DNA of 64,000 bases from CAVWCQ01 sp963753545 (GTDB taxonomy: Bacteria > Chloroflexota > Anaerolineae > Aggregatilineales > Aggregatilineaceae), in the NCBI GenBank assembly GCA_963753545.1, contig CAVWCQ010000011.1, positions 806,001-870,000 of the forward strand, given 5' to 3'. The position numbers and the translations under genes are program-made. Below are positions 43,640 to 54,419 of the stretch, piece after piece (the first letter of the stretch is position 1; the number at the start of each line of letters is the position of its first letter). Under the pieces are notes generated by a model. It ran no database searches and was not told the origin of the DNA. It worked only from the letters and a program-made list of their open reading frames with translations.

Positions 43640-45218
43640 TTATTTCTTTATGAGTCGTCGGACCAACCAGATAACTCCACTAATCGTCGCCACTATGCCA
43701 GCGAGCAAACTGGCACCAATCAGAGCGTAAAGGGGAACGACAGTTGATTTAGTAGGTTTTTGGCCGTATGTGACGCCTGTTCTACGGATTCCGCCAAAGT
43801 GCGCCACTTCCCAAAGGCATTCGAATACCGCCACGTTCTGGAGCGAGTTCAATCTGCCCCCAGTCGACCACATAAAGGGCACCATCAGGACCGAAGCGGC
43901 AGTGAGAGGGTCGCTCGAAACCACGGTGAGGAAGCTTGCTGGCTGGCCCGGCAATCTTATTGACAGCAAAATCTACCAGTTCGCGTTTCTCCATATCAAC
44001 TCGTACCACTTTGAAGCCTGCAGGAGTGGTAAGACGAGGTGTAGTGATGGGAGCAATATCGCCGAAGAGAGCAATAAAAGCGTCACCAACGAAACCGAAC
44101 TCCTGACTTTGGCTAAAATCGAACCCATTGGCGGCAGCATGGCGCTCGAAGCTTAGCAGCGGTTTGGGTGGATTCGGGTTGGGGAATTCGGCAAGGACGG
44201 GTTCGCGTCCACGCCCTCGATCTCCCCAGAAGGGATCATCCAGTCGATAGCCAGAAGCAAAGTCGGGCCATCCATACCACTGATCTTGTTGAATTTCGTA
44301 GAAATCATCCAGATCATCAACGACAAAACGCTGGCCCCGCTCATCCATTCCATGTTCTGTGACAAACAAGCGGCCATCTGGGTGGAAAGCGATCCCATAA
44401 GGGTTTCGCAGACCCCATGCCACAACTTCCAGATCAGTTCCATCAGGATTACACCGCAGCACCGCTCCGGTACATTTTACATTCCCCCTAATGACTTGTC
44501 CCGGTTCAGTCCTGGTCCCAAAAGGCACAAATGCGCCGGAGAGAACCTTTTCTGTTACGTTCCCCAAAACATTCCGATACTCATAATTGCGACCTGCCAG
44601 GACAACATCCTTCGCTGGAACATCACAAAAGGTCGGAAATTGAGACAACCATTCGTAAGCGAAATTGTCTGCGCCCACTACTCCGGTGTTCGTTGCGCTT
44701 CCCTGACCGAAGTAGATTTTCCCATCTGGCCCAATGATTGGATGGTTCGATTGATGATCGCCTAAACTGGCCAGCCCCGTAACTATCTCCTCCAGGTTAC
44801 CGTCCTCTCGGAGTAGTAAAAGCTCATCCGTGTTCATGATGTAGAGACTGCCTTGATACCAGCAGGCTCCTGTCAGCGCGCCGTTTTTTTTCCATCGTGT
44901 CTCAGGTAGTTCAAAGAACGGTTGCCACTCCCCTGTCTCCACATTAACTTTTACAATGCGTGGATTGGAGTCAATTTTGTGCCCAGATTCTGATATATAG
45001 CAGTAACCCTGCTCATCAAAGCAGCAGTGATCAGGGGCGTTAAAACCCGATGCAACAAGTTCAGCTATAAATCCCTCGGGGACGCGAATATCGCGTGGAT
45101 TATATTTACGAGAGTAATCTTCTCGTGTGATTTTGATCTTTTTGAGCAGTGGTAAAATCGGTTTGTACAAAGCTGCTAGTAAATCAGGAAGCCGTGGGGC
45201 CTGAGGATTGAGCGACAT
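43640..45218 (-). CDS. Glucose/sorbosone dehydrogenase-like beta-propeller protein, membrane-anchored, frameshifted
   Basis: The six-bladed propeller of PQQ-type sugar dehydrogenases is seen: PEGFIAELVASGFNAPDHC, GPDGKIYFGQGSATN, GLRNPYGIAFHPDGRLFVTE, and RFGPDGALYVVDWG. The ORF ends at 43782 after GSGALWRNP, but the family reads GALWRIRRTG. One extra A near 43792 (CGGAATCC) causes this. The other frame continues to 43640 as VVPLYALIGASLLAGIVATI and a Lys/Arg tail, a C-terminal membrane anchor. Corrected length is 525 residues. The start has AAGGAGG. It follows an MFS gene 15 bp upstream. Confidence 0.8.
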
Positions 45219-45233
45219 AATTTCCTCCTTGCA

Positions 45234-46467
45234 TTACTGCTCTATTCGATGAAAGGTTGGGTCCTGGAGGCGACTTGATGGGGTGGGGGTGGCTCTATAT
45301 AAGACCAGAGCACTCAGCACAAAGGCTGTTGCAGAACTGATAAATAAGACATTGTAACCAATGCTGTCGATCAGTAGACCGAGCAAACCGGCAGCAGCGG
45401 CAACTCCCGCTGTGCCAAAATTTGCCAGTGCAAAATAACGTGCGGCCTCGTCTGTTGGAGTAACATCGGCAGTCATCGCCCAATTCGCGCTGCTGAAAGC
45501 GGCAGAACCCAACGCCATGAGACTGCCAGCAAGCAGAATTGTTCCGCTGTTGTTCGCCACAAGCATCAGTAGAACCCCACCCGTACTTATGACTGCACCG
45601 CCGATCATAAGCGTGATGCGCCCTGCGCGATCGGCCATCCAGCCCATTAGGGGTGCCGCAATCACCGTTACCAGTGTGAGCGACGCCAGCAATCCAGCCG
45701 CCTGGTCAGCAGCCGCATCCCGTTCTAGATGCAGCCGATCCGCAACAAAGTACAGCAAAAAACGGCCAACAGCATAAACTCCTGAGCAAGAACAGAAAAC
45801 GTGCTGCTACCAGTCGTGTAAAAAGAGATTGTTCTTTAAAATCTATTTTGAAGGCATCGAAGAGAATAGGCTGTTCCCGCGGCGCAGGCAAAGAAGGTTC
45901 ATGAATCAGTAGGACGGTAATTAAATAGGTGATGATGAGGACCAGCGCTATTGATAAGAGAGCCATGCCTATCTGCCCCTCTCCAAGAAACATGCCTAGA
46001 AGAACAAATCCTAGTAGTGCTCCCCCTATATCCATAAAGCCTTTCAGACCAGATGCGAAACCCCGTTTCTGGTAAGGTACTAAATCGGGAATGAACCCCT
46101 GCTGTCCAGCCTGAGCAATACTGGTAGCGCCCTGAAGCAGAACATAACTCATGAAAACCAGTAACAAACTGGGGCTGAGCCACAACAACGACAGGGAGAA
46201 TAAGGTTAACAAGACTCCAACACCTACCATCCCTCGTCTACCCCAGCGGTAATGCAGCTGATCACTCCACATACCGGCGATGGGTTGTATCAGCATCCCG
46301 AACAATAGACCAACGAAGGTAATGAAACCGAGAGCAGTTGCTTGCTGAGATTTTTGGATAAAGTTCAAAAGATAATCTGGCAAAACCAGTGTATTGATCC
46401 CGTCAAATACCATGCTGAGAGCTAACCAAAACACACTAATACCAATATAGAGTCTTGCATTGTGCAT
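45234..46467 (-). CDS. MFS transporter, frameshifted
   Basis: The N-terminal half (ORF 45706-46467) holds GISVFWLALSMVFDGINTLVLP, GMWSDQLHYRWGRRGM and six helices. The C-terminal half (ORF 45234-45758) carries FVADRLHLERDAAADQAAG, MGWMADRAGRI and the rest. The join needs one base removed near 45785; the second frame upstream of the C-terminal ORF reads GVYAVGRFLLYFVADRL, which is family-like. Corrected length is 410 residues. The substrate is unknown. It lies 15 bp ahead of the sugar-dehydrogenase-like gene. Confidence 0.8.
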
Positions 46468-46929
46468 TGGCTTTAACTCCCGCTGTCATCTCAGTTCTCT
46501 AATAATCCTTTTAGATTTGGAAGGTCACATATATAAAGTTCTCACAGGGGCCACTTTGATTTAGTCAAAACAAGGTGAATTTATAGGAATGTATTTATGA
46601 ATATAAGTTTCGAATGGATATCCTGCCCATTGAGATCAAAGAATAGAGGCCAGCCTGCAATTTCTCTTTGTGAGAATCAGAAGCTTGTTCGGCTAGGGCA
46701 GCCAGCATAATGTCAGTGGGATCTGGCAATGGGCAAAAAATGGGCGCTGTTTGCTGTACCCATTTCTTTGTTCCGGTTTCAGGATGCAAAATAAACAGGG
46801 ATGCAGCGGCGGTGAGGTTGACCATCTGCCAGCAGTCGTGGTACATGTAGAATCATAGTCGAAAGTGCTGCCGAATATTCCAGGTTGAAAACCCATCATA
46901 AACCGCATATTTGACGAGGAGCAAAAACC
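46468..46929. other. Divergent intergenic region
   Basis: About 460 bp between the MFS gene (minus) and the ChrB-like gene (plus). A minus-strand ORF at 46595-46846 (83 codons, with HPETGTKKWVQQTAPIF) has no visible ribosome binding site and no family I know; it could be a gene remnant. No clear promoter stands out. Confidence 0.4.
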
Positions 46930-47393
46930 ATGAAATGGATCACTCGTGAGCATGTAAAGGTAGATCGGGTAGCTTGCCCCTGGTTGATTAAACACTTTGT
47001 GGACTGGAGGCTGAATTCATCTTCGTTCCAGCCGAGCGCGTGATGAGCGAAGCAGAACGACTCGGAGCCACTCCCTACGATGTCAAGGGGGTTGAGTTGG
47101 GACATCACGGTCAGGAGTGTTCGTTTGAGGCGATCCTCAAGAAATACCAACTGACGGGCAACCCGGCGCTGATCCTGCTCGGCAAGATTGTCAACGGCGC
47201 AGATACTGACAATACGCTCTATCACCAGCCAGAAGGCGCAGGGCTGGAAGCAATTGCCGAGGGCTTTCGTCATCTGGGCTTCCAGAATGACGACGCCATC
47301 AATGCTGCTGAATGGATTGTCTATGATGCGCTGTACGCCTACTGCCAGGAAATGATTCGCCAGGGCAAATCCGACGGGATGTTTAAGGATTGA
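46930..47393 (+). CDS. ChrB-like chromate-resistance-domain protein, frameshifted
   Basis: The beginning is MKWITREHVKVDRVACPWLI and the rest is AERVMSEAERLGATPYDVKG, GHHGQECSFEAILKKY and LGKIVNGADTDN, all matching the C-terminal domain of ChrB, a chromate-sensing regulator. The frame breaks near 47008: GTG GAC TG then GAG GCT, where one base is missing. Corrected length is 154 residues. The ORF 47040-47393 covers the second part only. GGAGC precedes the ATG. An MFS transporter gene begins at its stop (TTGA overlap), so the pair may form a transport and sensing unit. Chromate itself is inference. Confidence 0.72.
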
Positions 47394-48644
47394 TTGCCTT
47401 TCTACGCTCTTCCGAAGTCCAGGCATTGCGGGTGCTGACACGAGATGGACGCCTGTTATTTAGCACCCGCATTGTTCGACTTTACGCTTACGGCTTTTTG
47501 TCCGTCGTGCTTGCGCTTTATCTGGCAGAGCTTGGCCTCAGCGAACAACAGATAGGACTGCTGCTCACCGCGACGCTGGTTGGCGATGCTGTCATTTCAT
47601 TAGGGATTGCTAGCTTTGCTGACCGTATAGGTCGAAAGCGGATGCTGCTTTTGGGGGCGGGCCTGATGATCTTTGCTGGTCTCGTGTTCGCTTTTACCCA
47701 TCGTCTGTTCTTGCTGGTTTTGGCGGCGATTATCGGAACGATTAGCCCTAGTGGGAATGAGGTTGGGCCGTTCCTCTCCATTGAGCAGGCCGCATTGCCT
47801 CAAACCATTCCAGATCGACATCGCACCCAGGTCTTCAGTTGGTACAACCTCGTCGGATCATTCTCGACGGCGCTTGGTGCGTTGAGCGGCGGGCTGCTGA
47901 CTTCAATACTGCAAAATATGGGAAGCTCGGCCCTTAATAGCTATCGAGCCATCGTTATGGGTTATGCGCTGCTGGGTGTGGCTTTGATGTTCTTGTTTTT
48001 CCAACTCTCATCCGAGGTTGAAGTTTCCCCTACTGTCAACCCTTTACCAAAAGGGTGGATCGGCCTTCACCGTTCGCGTGGAGTGGTTGCCCGCCTGGCG
48101 ATGTTATTTGCACTCGATTCTGTTCGCGGGTGGACTGGTGGTGCAAAGCTTGGTTGCCTACTGGTTTCACGCGCGCTATGGGGTCGCGCCAGAGATCCTG
48201 GGTATCATCTTTTTTGGAGCAAACATTCTGGCCGGGTTGTCCGCATTAGCTGCCGCTCGTATCGCTGCCCGGTTTGGGCTGATCAACACAATGGTCTGGA
48301 CGCATATCCCTTCCAACCTCCTGTTGATCTGTGTCCCTCTCATGCCGAACCTGCCGCTGGCAATTGCAGTCCTCCTGATGCGTTTCAGCATTTCCCAGAT
48401 GGATGTGCCTACGCGCCAGTCCTATATTATGGCTGTCGTTGATCCTGATGAGCGTTCGGCAGCGGCAGGAGCCACAACCATCATCCGTACAGCAGCCAGC
48501 GCCATTTCTCCAACCCTGACAGGGGTTTTGCTTGGAGCAACATTATTAAGCGTGCCCTTTTTCCTCGCCGGTAGCCTGAAGATTGTTTACGACCTGCTGC
48601 TCTATCGCAGCTTCCATACGCTCAGACCCCCTGAAGAACAGTAA
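47390..48644 (+). CDS. MFS transporter, frameshifted
   Basis: The first part (ORF 47390-48442) has FSTRIVRLYAYGFLSVVLAL and ISLGIASFADRIGRKRML, an MFS N-terminal domain. After MLFALDS, one extra base near 48123 shifts the frame; the correct continuation is in ORF 48018-48644, reading FAGGLVVQSLVAYWFHARYG, ILAGLSALAAARIAARFG and MDVPTRQSYIMAVVD. Corrected length is 417 residues with 12 predicted helices. The start is TTG 47390, overlapping the ChrB-like stop, with AAGGA upstream. Substrate unknown. Confidence 0.82.
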
Positions 48645-48774
48645 CCATAAGATACTTCTATTCCTCATCCAATCCTGTCTCCAGTGAGACGGTTCGTTTC
48701 TACAGCAACCTGAAGGCCATTTAGACGTAATTAAAAAAGAATATGCGCATTTAGCTATGAGGGGCTGCATCATT

Positions 48775-51237
48775 ATGTTCCGAACACGCGGGCGTAAGAT
48801 CCTACGGGATGTCATTTCGCGCAAGTTTCGCACGCTGATGGTATCCACCAGTATTTTTGTGGGGGTTCTGGGGGTGATCGCGTTGTTCACCACCAACGAT
48901 CTGCTGATCAAGCGGCTGGAGGAAGATGTCAAGCCGGGAGAACTGGCGATGATCGATGTGCAGGTTTCGATCAGCAGCGACTCCGCCCCCGATAACGCAC
49001 ACTATCTGGAAACCCTGAACCAGGAAAACACGACTGGCCAGAATCTCACCGAACTGAACGGGATCGAGATCGTTGAGGGAGTGGCTATTTATCCGGTGGG
49101 TTTCAGGAAGCCGGATCAGGCCGCTTTTGAAGAAGGTTATCTCAAATCGTATTCAACTCCTCTGCAAGATCGCCAGATCGAACCAATACGTTTGCTCAAA
49201 GGGGAATGGCCGGTGGTCGGAAACCACCAGATTGCGCTCGAAAAGCGCATGGCCGATAAGTACGGCTTTAAGGTTGGGGATACGATTATCTTCCGCAGTC
49301 TGAGCGAAACTGGCATCAGCGAAATAACCTACACCATCAGCGGGCTGGTCTATCACCCCTATGTGGAAGGGGAATCTTCTAGCAATGCAACACCCGATAC
49401 CAGCCTGTATGCGCAGTATGCCGATGCGCAAGCGATCCTGAATTTTAAAGGCTACAGCAATATCGTTGCGCGTTATCAAACGTATGATCTCGCTGAGGCC
49501 CATTTCGAGGATTTCCAGAAGGCGATTGCGCAGAACACCGCATATGTGCCCGTCTTTGCTCTCACTGAAGACCCGGCACAAAACAGCATGATCGAAATGA
49601 CGCAAAACACGAATAACGTTCTGATGATGCTGGCAATCGTGGCGATGATCGTCTCCGGGTTTCTGGTCGTGAACGTGGTCAATTCCATCGTGGTCGAGCA
49701 AAAGAGGCAGATTGGCGTCATGAAGTCTCTCGGCGGCTCTCGCTGGGATAACTTTGTGATCTATACGGGCATAGCCGTTTGTTATGGCATCATCGGCACA
49801 CTTCCCGCCGTACTGCTCGGTATTCCGCTGGGTTTTCAGATGACTAAAGCGATAGGGACGGAATTTGATATTCTAATCGAAAACTTCGCTTGGTCGCCGT
49901 CATCCGTGCTGATTGGCGTGATCATGGGGATAGTTGTTCCGGCACTGTCGGCTGCGATTCCCGTCTTGAGTGGGACGCGCGTCACCATCTTGAGCGCTAT
50001 GACCGACTTCGGCATCAGCGCCCGCTATGGTTCCCGGCGGCTGGAGCGATGGGTGAGTAGTCTACCTTTGCCGGTCAGCATCCGGCAGGCAGTCAGCAGT
50101 CTTACGAGCAAAAAAGGTCGTCTGCTGCTCAACCTGATCACGCTTACCCTTGCTGTGGGTGCATTTATGGGGGTGCTGGCGGTGACGATTTCGGTAGCGG
50201 AAGAAGTGCGAGCAATTTTTAACCGGATGGAATTTCAGATCGTTGCTTCACCCAGCGCCACCTATGATCAGGAATGGATTCAGCCTCGAATGGAAGCCGT
50301 CGAAGGAGTGCGGCGTGTGTCTCCCGTGATCTACGTATCAGCGCAGATCGAGGGCGATTATACAAACTTCTTCACAGGGGATAATCAGGTTGAAGCCCTT
50401 GGCATCGATACCACCGTAAAAATGATCAACCTTGACTTCAAGAGCGGCTCAGGCTGGCAAGATAATCCTGACCGGGAAGGGGTGATTATCACCAGTTCGA
50501 TGGCGCGGCAGTTGGGAGTCAAAGCGGGAGACGAGATCACGTTCCGTGTCGCGGGCAATCAGGTCACGATGCCAGTGATTGGAGTGGACCGTTCCGCGTT
50601 TGACTTTATGTATATTGAGTGGCGGCAGTTGGCGAAACTGGCCGGGTTCACCAAGACTGTCGACGGCGCTGATGTCCCGGTTCCAAATTCCTACGCGATT
50701 ACCATTGAGCGATCCGATCCCACGGCAGATGAGGTAGATACCGTAATTGATCGCCTGGATACCGGCTTGCTGAATGTTGGCGTCGCAGGAACTTACCAGA
50801 ATCAGGTTGCACAGTCCGAGGAAATCACCAGCTTTATTGCTACCTTTCGCAACATTCTGTTGACCGCCGCAATTCTGATCGCGTTGGTGGGAGCCATCGG
50901 GTTGCTGACGACGCTCTCGATCAATGTGTTTGAGCGCCAGAAAGAAATCGGCGTAATGCGCTCTATTGGGGCCAGTTCCTCAACAATTGTGACACAATTT
51001 CTCAGCGAAGGGATGATGGTGGGCCTGTTAGCGTGGATCATCGGCATTCCATTTAGTTATTGGCTGGCGATAACCATCAATGCGGCGATGCAGTTAGATA
51101 CAATTGATTTCCGCTATCGGTTGAGTATTCCGGTCATGGGTTTGATCGGAATGATCGGCGTAGCACTGATATCGAGCATTGGCCCATCGCTGAATGCCGC
51201 CCGTAAGACTGTCTCCGATATACTGCGCTATCAATAG
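48775..51237 (+). CDS. ABC transporter permease of the FtsX/MacB type
   Basis: The 820-residue membrane protein has two FtsX domains. The first helix is SRKFRTLMVSTSIFVGVLGV, with a large extracytoplasmic MacB-like core domain (about 60-270), three helices around 270-400, a second core, and three C-terminal helices (ITSFIATFRNILLTAAILIAL). The signature KRQIGVMKSLGGS and KEIGVMRSIGASS (coupling loops) are clear. The partner ATPase is not adjacent. It may export a lipoprotein, peptide or lipid. I chose ATG 48775; an upstream ATG at 48757 lacks support. Confidence 0.85.
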   Translation: MFRTRGRKILRDVISRKFRTLMVSTSIFVGVLGVIALFTTNDLLIKRLEEDVKPGELAMIDVQVSISSDSAPDNAHYLETLNQENTTGQNLTELNGIEIVEGVAIYPVGFRKPDQAAFEEGYLKSYSTPLQDRQIEPIRLLKGEWPVVGNHQIALEKRMADKYGFKVGDTIIFRSLSETGISEITYTISGLVYHPYVEGESSSNATPDTSLYAQYADAQAILNFKGYSNIVARYQTYDLAEAHFEDFQKAIAQNTAYVPVFALTEDPAQNSMIEMTQNTNNVLMMLAIVAMIVSGFLVVNVVNSIVVEQKRQIGVMKSLGGSRWDNFVIYTGIAVCYGIIGTLPAVLLGIPLGFQMTKAIGTEFDILIENFAWSPSSVLIGVIMGIVVPALSAAIPVLSGTRVTILSAMTDFGISARYGSRRLERWVSSLPLPVSIRQAVSSLTSKKGRLLLNLITLTLAVGAFMGVLAVTISVAEEVRAIFNRMEFQIVASPSATYDQEWIQPRMEAVEGVRRVSPVIYVSAQIEGDYTNFFTGDNQVEALGIDTTVKMINLDFKSGSGWQDNPDREGVIITSSMARQLGVKAGDEITFRVAGNQVTMPVIGVDRSAFDFMYIEWRQLAKLAGFTKTVDGADVPVPNSYAITIERSDPTADEVDTVIDRLDTGLLNVGVAGTYQNQVAQSEEITSFIATFRNILLTAAILIALVGAIGLLTTLSINVFERQKEIGVMRSIGASSSTIVTQFLSEGMMVGLLAWIIGIPFSYWLAITINAAMQLDTIDFRYRLSIPVMGLIGMIGVALISSIGPSLNAARKTVSDILRYQ

Positions 51238-51265
51238 CATTCTGCGGCACATGCACCGAACGGGC

Positions 51266-51306
51266 AGCCCTGTATAGTTCACCATACAGGGCTTCTGGTT
51301 TTTATG
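51266..51306 (+). terminator. Terminator after the ABC permease
   Basis: AGCCCTGTAT (51266-51275) pairs perfectly with ATACAGGGCT (51284-51293), followed by TCTGGTTTTT. Confidence 0.82.
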
Positions 51307-51392
51307 GTTCAAAAATACTCTGAGAGACCATAATTCTTTGGTCTATCGACCGAATGTTGAAAGAGTTCACTGAACCCGTAGTTTAGAGACGC

Positions 51393-51421
51393 AAAATAAA
51401 CGGGGGGCGCAGTGGCCCCCC
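51393..51421 (-). terminator. Terminator after the SIMPL gene
   Basis: On the minus strand GGGGGGC...GCCCCCC (51421-51402) is followed by GTTTATTTT. Confidence 0.8.
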
Positions 51422-51449
51422 AAGTTCGGTTCAATAGCTTACCTTGACC

Positions 51450-52199
51450 TTATTGAACGGCGTAGGTGATCGTCACTACCATGCTGACGCTGAGCTGCCC
51501 CTGGCTGATGGTCGGAACGCTTGCCGCAGCACCGCCGCCACCACCGCCCATACCGTAGGGGATCGGGCCGCCCATGTTGTTACCTTCGACAATCTGGACC
51601 GGATCGCCAACAGTCACGCCGAGCAGCGAAGCCAGCTCTTCAGCCCGAGCGCGAGCATCCGTCACGGCATCCTGGCGCGCCGCTGATTTTAGAGAAGTGC
51701 GATCCTGAATGTCAAAGGTGACATAGTTGACAAGGTTCGCCCCGGCCTGCACTGCGGCAGACAGCAGTTCCCCAATCCGATTAGGATCGCGAACTGTCAC
51801 GGCCACACTGCTCGACACACGATACTGGCGTTCTGGCTGTCCGGTAGCATCCATCGCCGGGCCGCTGTAATCCTGGTAGATCGAGTAGTACTCGGTCCGA
51901 ATATCCTCTGGCGCAACACCTGCATCTTGCAAGCTCTGTAAAACGGCGTTCAGACGGTCATTGGTTTCATTCATCGCCGTCATGATATCCGCGTTCACAC
52001 TCTCAACGCCCAGGCCCACCGAGACAATATCAGGTTTGCCGTAAGCAATGCCGGTCCCTGTGACGGTGATCGTGTGCTGCGCGGTGTCACCTGTCTGGCG
52101 CGGCGGTGCGGCGTGTGCGGATAAGTTGGCGCTCATCAGAACGGGCGTAGCCAGCAAAACCAGCGCCAGCGCAGCGAGGAAGAATCGTTTGATCGACAT
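51450..52199 (-). CDS. SIMPL-domain (DUF541) exported protein
   Basis: A signal peptide (LAALALVLLATPVLMSANLSAHA) precedes the SIMPL domain: HTITVTGTGIAYGKPDIVSV, VQAGANLVNYVTFDIQDRT, and AVTDARARAEELASLLGV. The C terminus has a Gly-rich stretch (GMGGGGGGAA) and a final strand. Proteins of this family are extracytoplasmic, form oligomeric rings in some bacteria, and have no settled function. The 249-residue length is usual. Single gene with a terminator at its 3' end. Confidence 0.87.
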   Translation of the reverse strand: MSIKRFFLAALALVLLATPVLMSANLSAHAAPPRQTGDTAQHTITVTGTGIAYGKPDIVSVGLGVESVNADIMTAMNETNDRLNAVLQSLQDAGVAPEDIRTEYYSIYQDYSGPAMDATGQPERQYRVSSSVAVTVRDPNRIGELLSAAVQAGANLVNYVTFDIQDRTSLKSAARQDAVTDARARAEELASLLGVTVGDPVQIVEGNNMGGPIPYGMGGGGGGAAASVPTISQGQLSVSMVVTITYAVQ

Positions 52200-52419
52200 G
52201 CAATGCTCTCCTTATGATATTCCATACGGCCACTGACCTTATTCAAATGCTAGCAGAGGCCAAATCCTGTGACCAAACGGAAACCCGACGGTTGTCATCC
52301 GGTCTCCTGTCTCCTTTTAGACGCTGCCTAAATCCTAAAAGTTCCATGAAACTTTTTGTTTTGACGCAGTCCGCCGAATAGTGGAAACTGAGAGCAGCTT
52401 TAGCCAGGAAGGATAGGGG

Positions 52420-53094
52420 ATGGTCGTTTACGGATTAGTCGTGCTGCTGGTTGGAGTGACCCTGCTGTCGAGCGCGGTGGCTTTGGCGATGAGCCTGCAC
52501 CGCCGCTGGCGGCTGCCCTATGCACTGCTCAGTGTGGGCATGCTGACCTACCTCCTGGCCCTGTTTGTCCAGGCGGGACTGTTGCGTCTGACCAGGGGAA
52601 CGATCCTTGGCGTGTGGCCCATCCGGGTGATCACGCTGGGGCTTATCATTGGCTTTACCGAGGAGACGGCGCGGTTGTTCGGTTATCAATATCTGGCACG
52701 GGGAGTTGTAACCAAACGGCAGGCTGTCTTTATTGGCTTAGGGCACGGTTTCACAGTGACGATCTACACAGGCGTACTGGCCCTGGTGCTGGGTCTATCC
52801 CTGCTGGGGCGAGCCAGCAGCGATAACCTGGGTGCGCTGCTCAGTGGGGCAGCCGCCGAGGCGCTGAATAGTATCCTGCCGGTTCTGATGCATATGGCGC
52901 TCAGTTGGCTGGTGCTGCTCGTCTTTTTGCGAGGCGAACTGGGTTGGCTGTTCCTCGCTGTATTTATCCACAGTACGGTTGAGGGCACTGCCGCATGGAT
53001 TGGTCCGGCTGATTCTTGGGCGGTGGTAATCTGGCGCGCGGTAATTGCAGGTATGAGTGTGATCCTGCTCAGGCGCTTGCGCATTCCTGGGTAA
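52420..53094 (+). CDS. YhfC-family glutamic-type intramembrane protease
   Basis: A 224-residue membrane protein with about six helices. The family motif is EETARLFGYQYLARG (EExxR, residues 80-85), with further conserved histidines in GLGHGFTVTIY and in LMHMALSW and FIHSTVEG. These match the CPBP/YhfC group of intramembrane proteases. The substrate is unknown. AGGAAGGATAGG lies before the ATG. Single gene. Confidence 0.75.
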   Translation: MVVYGLVVLLVGVTLLSSAVALAMSLHRRWRLPYALLSVGMLTYLLALFVQAGLLRLTRGTILGVWPIRVITLGLIIGFTEETARLFGYQYLARGVVTKRQAVFIGLGHGFTVTIYTGVLALVLGLSLLGRASSDNLGALLSGAAAEALNSILPVLMHMALSWLVLLVFLRGELGWLFLAVFIHSTVEGTAAWIGPADSWAVVIWRAVIAGMSVILLRRLRIPG

Positions 53095-53232
53095 GATACT
53101 CAGTATTTGTGCAAAATGTCACAAAAAGATAGTGGAGTTTGGTATCACCTGACTATGGGATGGACCCTTCACTAGGGGTACAATCAAGGCAATTTAAGAT
53201 AATCAGACAACTAAGTATTAGGAAAAAAGTTG

Positions 53233-54297
53233 ATGAACCTTGACGATCTTGATCTCATCCGCTCCGTAGATCCTGCTGGGATGCTCCCTCATATCGACGC
53301 CCTGCCCGATCAGTTTGAGAATGCCTGGGAACTGGCACAGAAGCAGCCGTTGCCCGATTCGCACCGCAGCCCGCGCCGGATTGTCTTGTGTGGGATGGGT
53401 GGCTCAGCCATCGGCGGCGATCTTGCCGCAGCGCTTGTTTCCGAAACATCGCCCGTCTCGATCACGGTTCTGCGCGGCTACACCCTGCCCGCCTATGTCA
53501 GCGGTTCCGACGTTCTGCTCATCGCCAGCAGCCATTCAGGGGGAACCGAGGAAACGCTTTCGGCTGTCGAACAGGCCGCCTCACGCGGGGTCCGTATTCT
53601 GGCGATCAGCACGGGCGGCAAACTGGCTGAAATTGCCAAAGCAAACGGTTATCCTCTGTGGCAGTACAGTTATACCAGCCAGCCGCGCGCCGCGCTCGGT
53701 TGGAGCTTCGGCACGCTGATCGGTTTGGCGCATAGGCTTGGTCTCTCCCAGACGCTTGAAGCCGATTTGAAAGAAGCGGTATCCGTAATGCGCGCCAGCC
53801 GCGGCGAATATGGTCCCAATTCCCCTGCCGTTTCCAACCCGGCCAAGCGCGGCGCGGGCCAGATCATCGGTCGCATTCCCGTGATCTATGGCGCGGGCTA
53901 TTTTGCTCCGGTTGCCCGCCGCTGGAAGGGCCAGATTAACGAGAACGCGAAAGCCTGGGCGCAGTACGAAGAACTGCCCGAAGCCAACCATAACGCCGTC
54001 GTCGGCATCGAATTCCCTGAAGAACTGATGCGCTATATGGTGGCGCTGTTCATTTCGTCGCCCACGCTGGATCATCCGCGTGTCACGCTGCGCCATAACC
54101 TGACCTACCAGTTGTGCATGCAGCACGGCATCATGGCCGATAAATTCAGCCCGCGCGGCAGCAGCGCGCTGGCCCAGATGTGCCATGCCATCCAGTATGG
54201 CGACTATATGAGCTATTACGCGGCAATGGCTTACAAGGTAGACCCGACGCCCGTCAAAACGATTATGGAATTGAAGGCATTGATGGCTCGCCAGTAA
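53233..54297 (+). CDS. Bifunctional phosphoglucose/phosphomannose isomerase
   Basis: Two SIS domains form the fold: IVLCGMGGSAIGGDL and ASSHSGGTEETLSAVEQ in the first; YGAGYFAPVARRWKGQINEN in the second, with the catalytic glutamate in ELPEANHNAVVG. The enzyme interconverts glucose-6-P, mannose-6-P and fructose-6-P; this compact form is typical of archaea and several deep-branching bacteria. I chose ATG 53233; TTG 53230 adds one residue. AGGAAAAAAG is upstream. Single gene. Confidence 0.88.
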   Translation: MNLDDLDLIRSVDPAGMLPHIDALPDQFENAWELAQKQPLPDSHRSPRRIVLCGMGGSAIGGDLAAALVSETSPVSITVLRGYTLPAYVSGSDVLLIASSHSGGTEETLSAVEQAASRGVRILAISTGGKLAEIAKANGYPLWQYSYTSQPRAALGWSFGTLIGLAHRLGLSQTLEADLKEAVSVMRASRGEYGPNSPAVSNPAKRGAGQIIGRIPVIYGAGYFAPVARRWKGQINENAKAWAQYEELPEANHNAVVGIEFPEELMRYMVALFISSPTLDHPRVTLRHNLTYQLCMQHGIMADKFSPRGSSALAQMCHAIQYGDYMSYYAAMAYKVDPTPVKTIMELKALMARQ

Positions 54298-54419
54298 AAC
54301 TGGTGTGATCAAAACCAGCCTAACGAGCGTATCCTGTTCTGGTGAGGTATCATTTTTCACCGGAATAGACTTAGAACGAAGTTAGAGTTCGCACTTTTTC
54401 TAGTGGAGGTTTTTCTCGC

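Noticed and set aside
46595..46846. 83-codon minus-strand ORF in the divergent gap
   Set aside because: No ribosome binding site and no family known to me; kept only as a possible remnant in the intergenic note.
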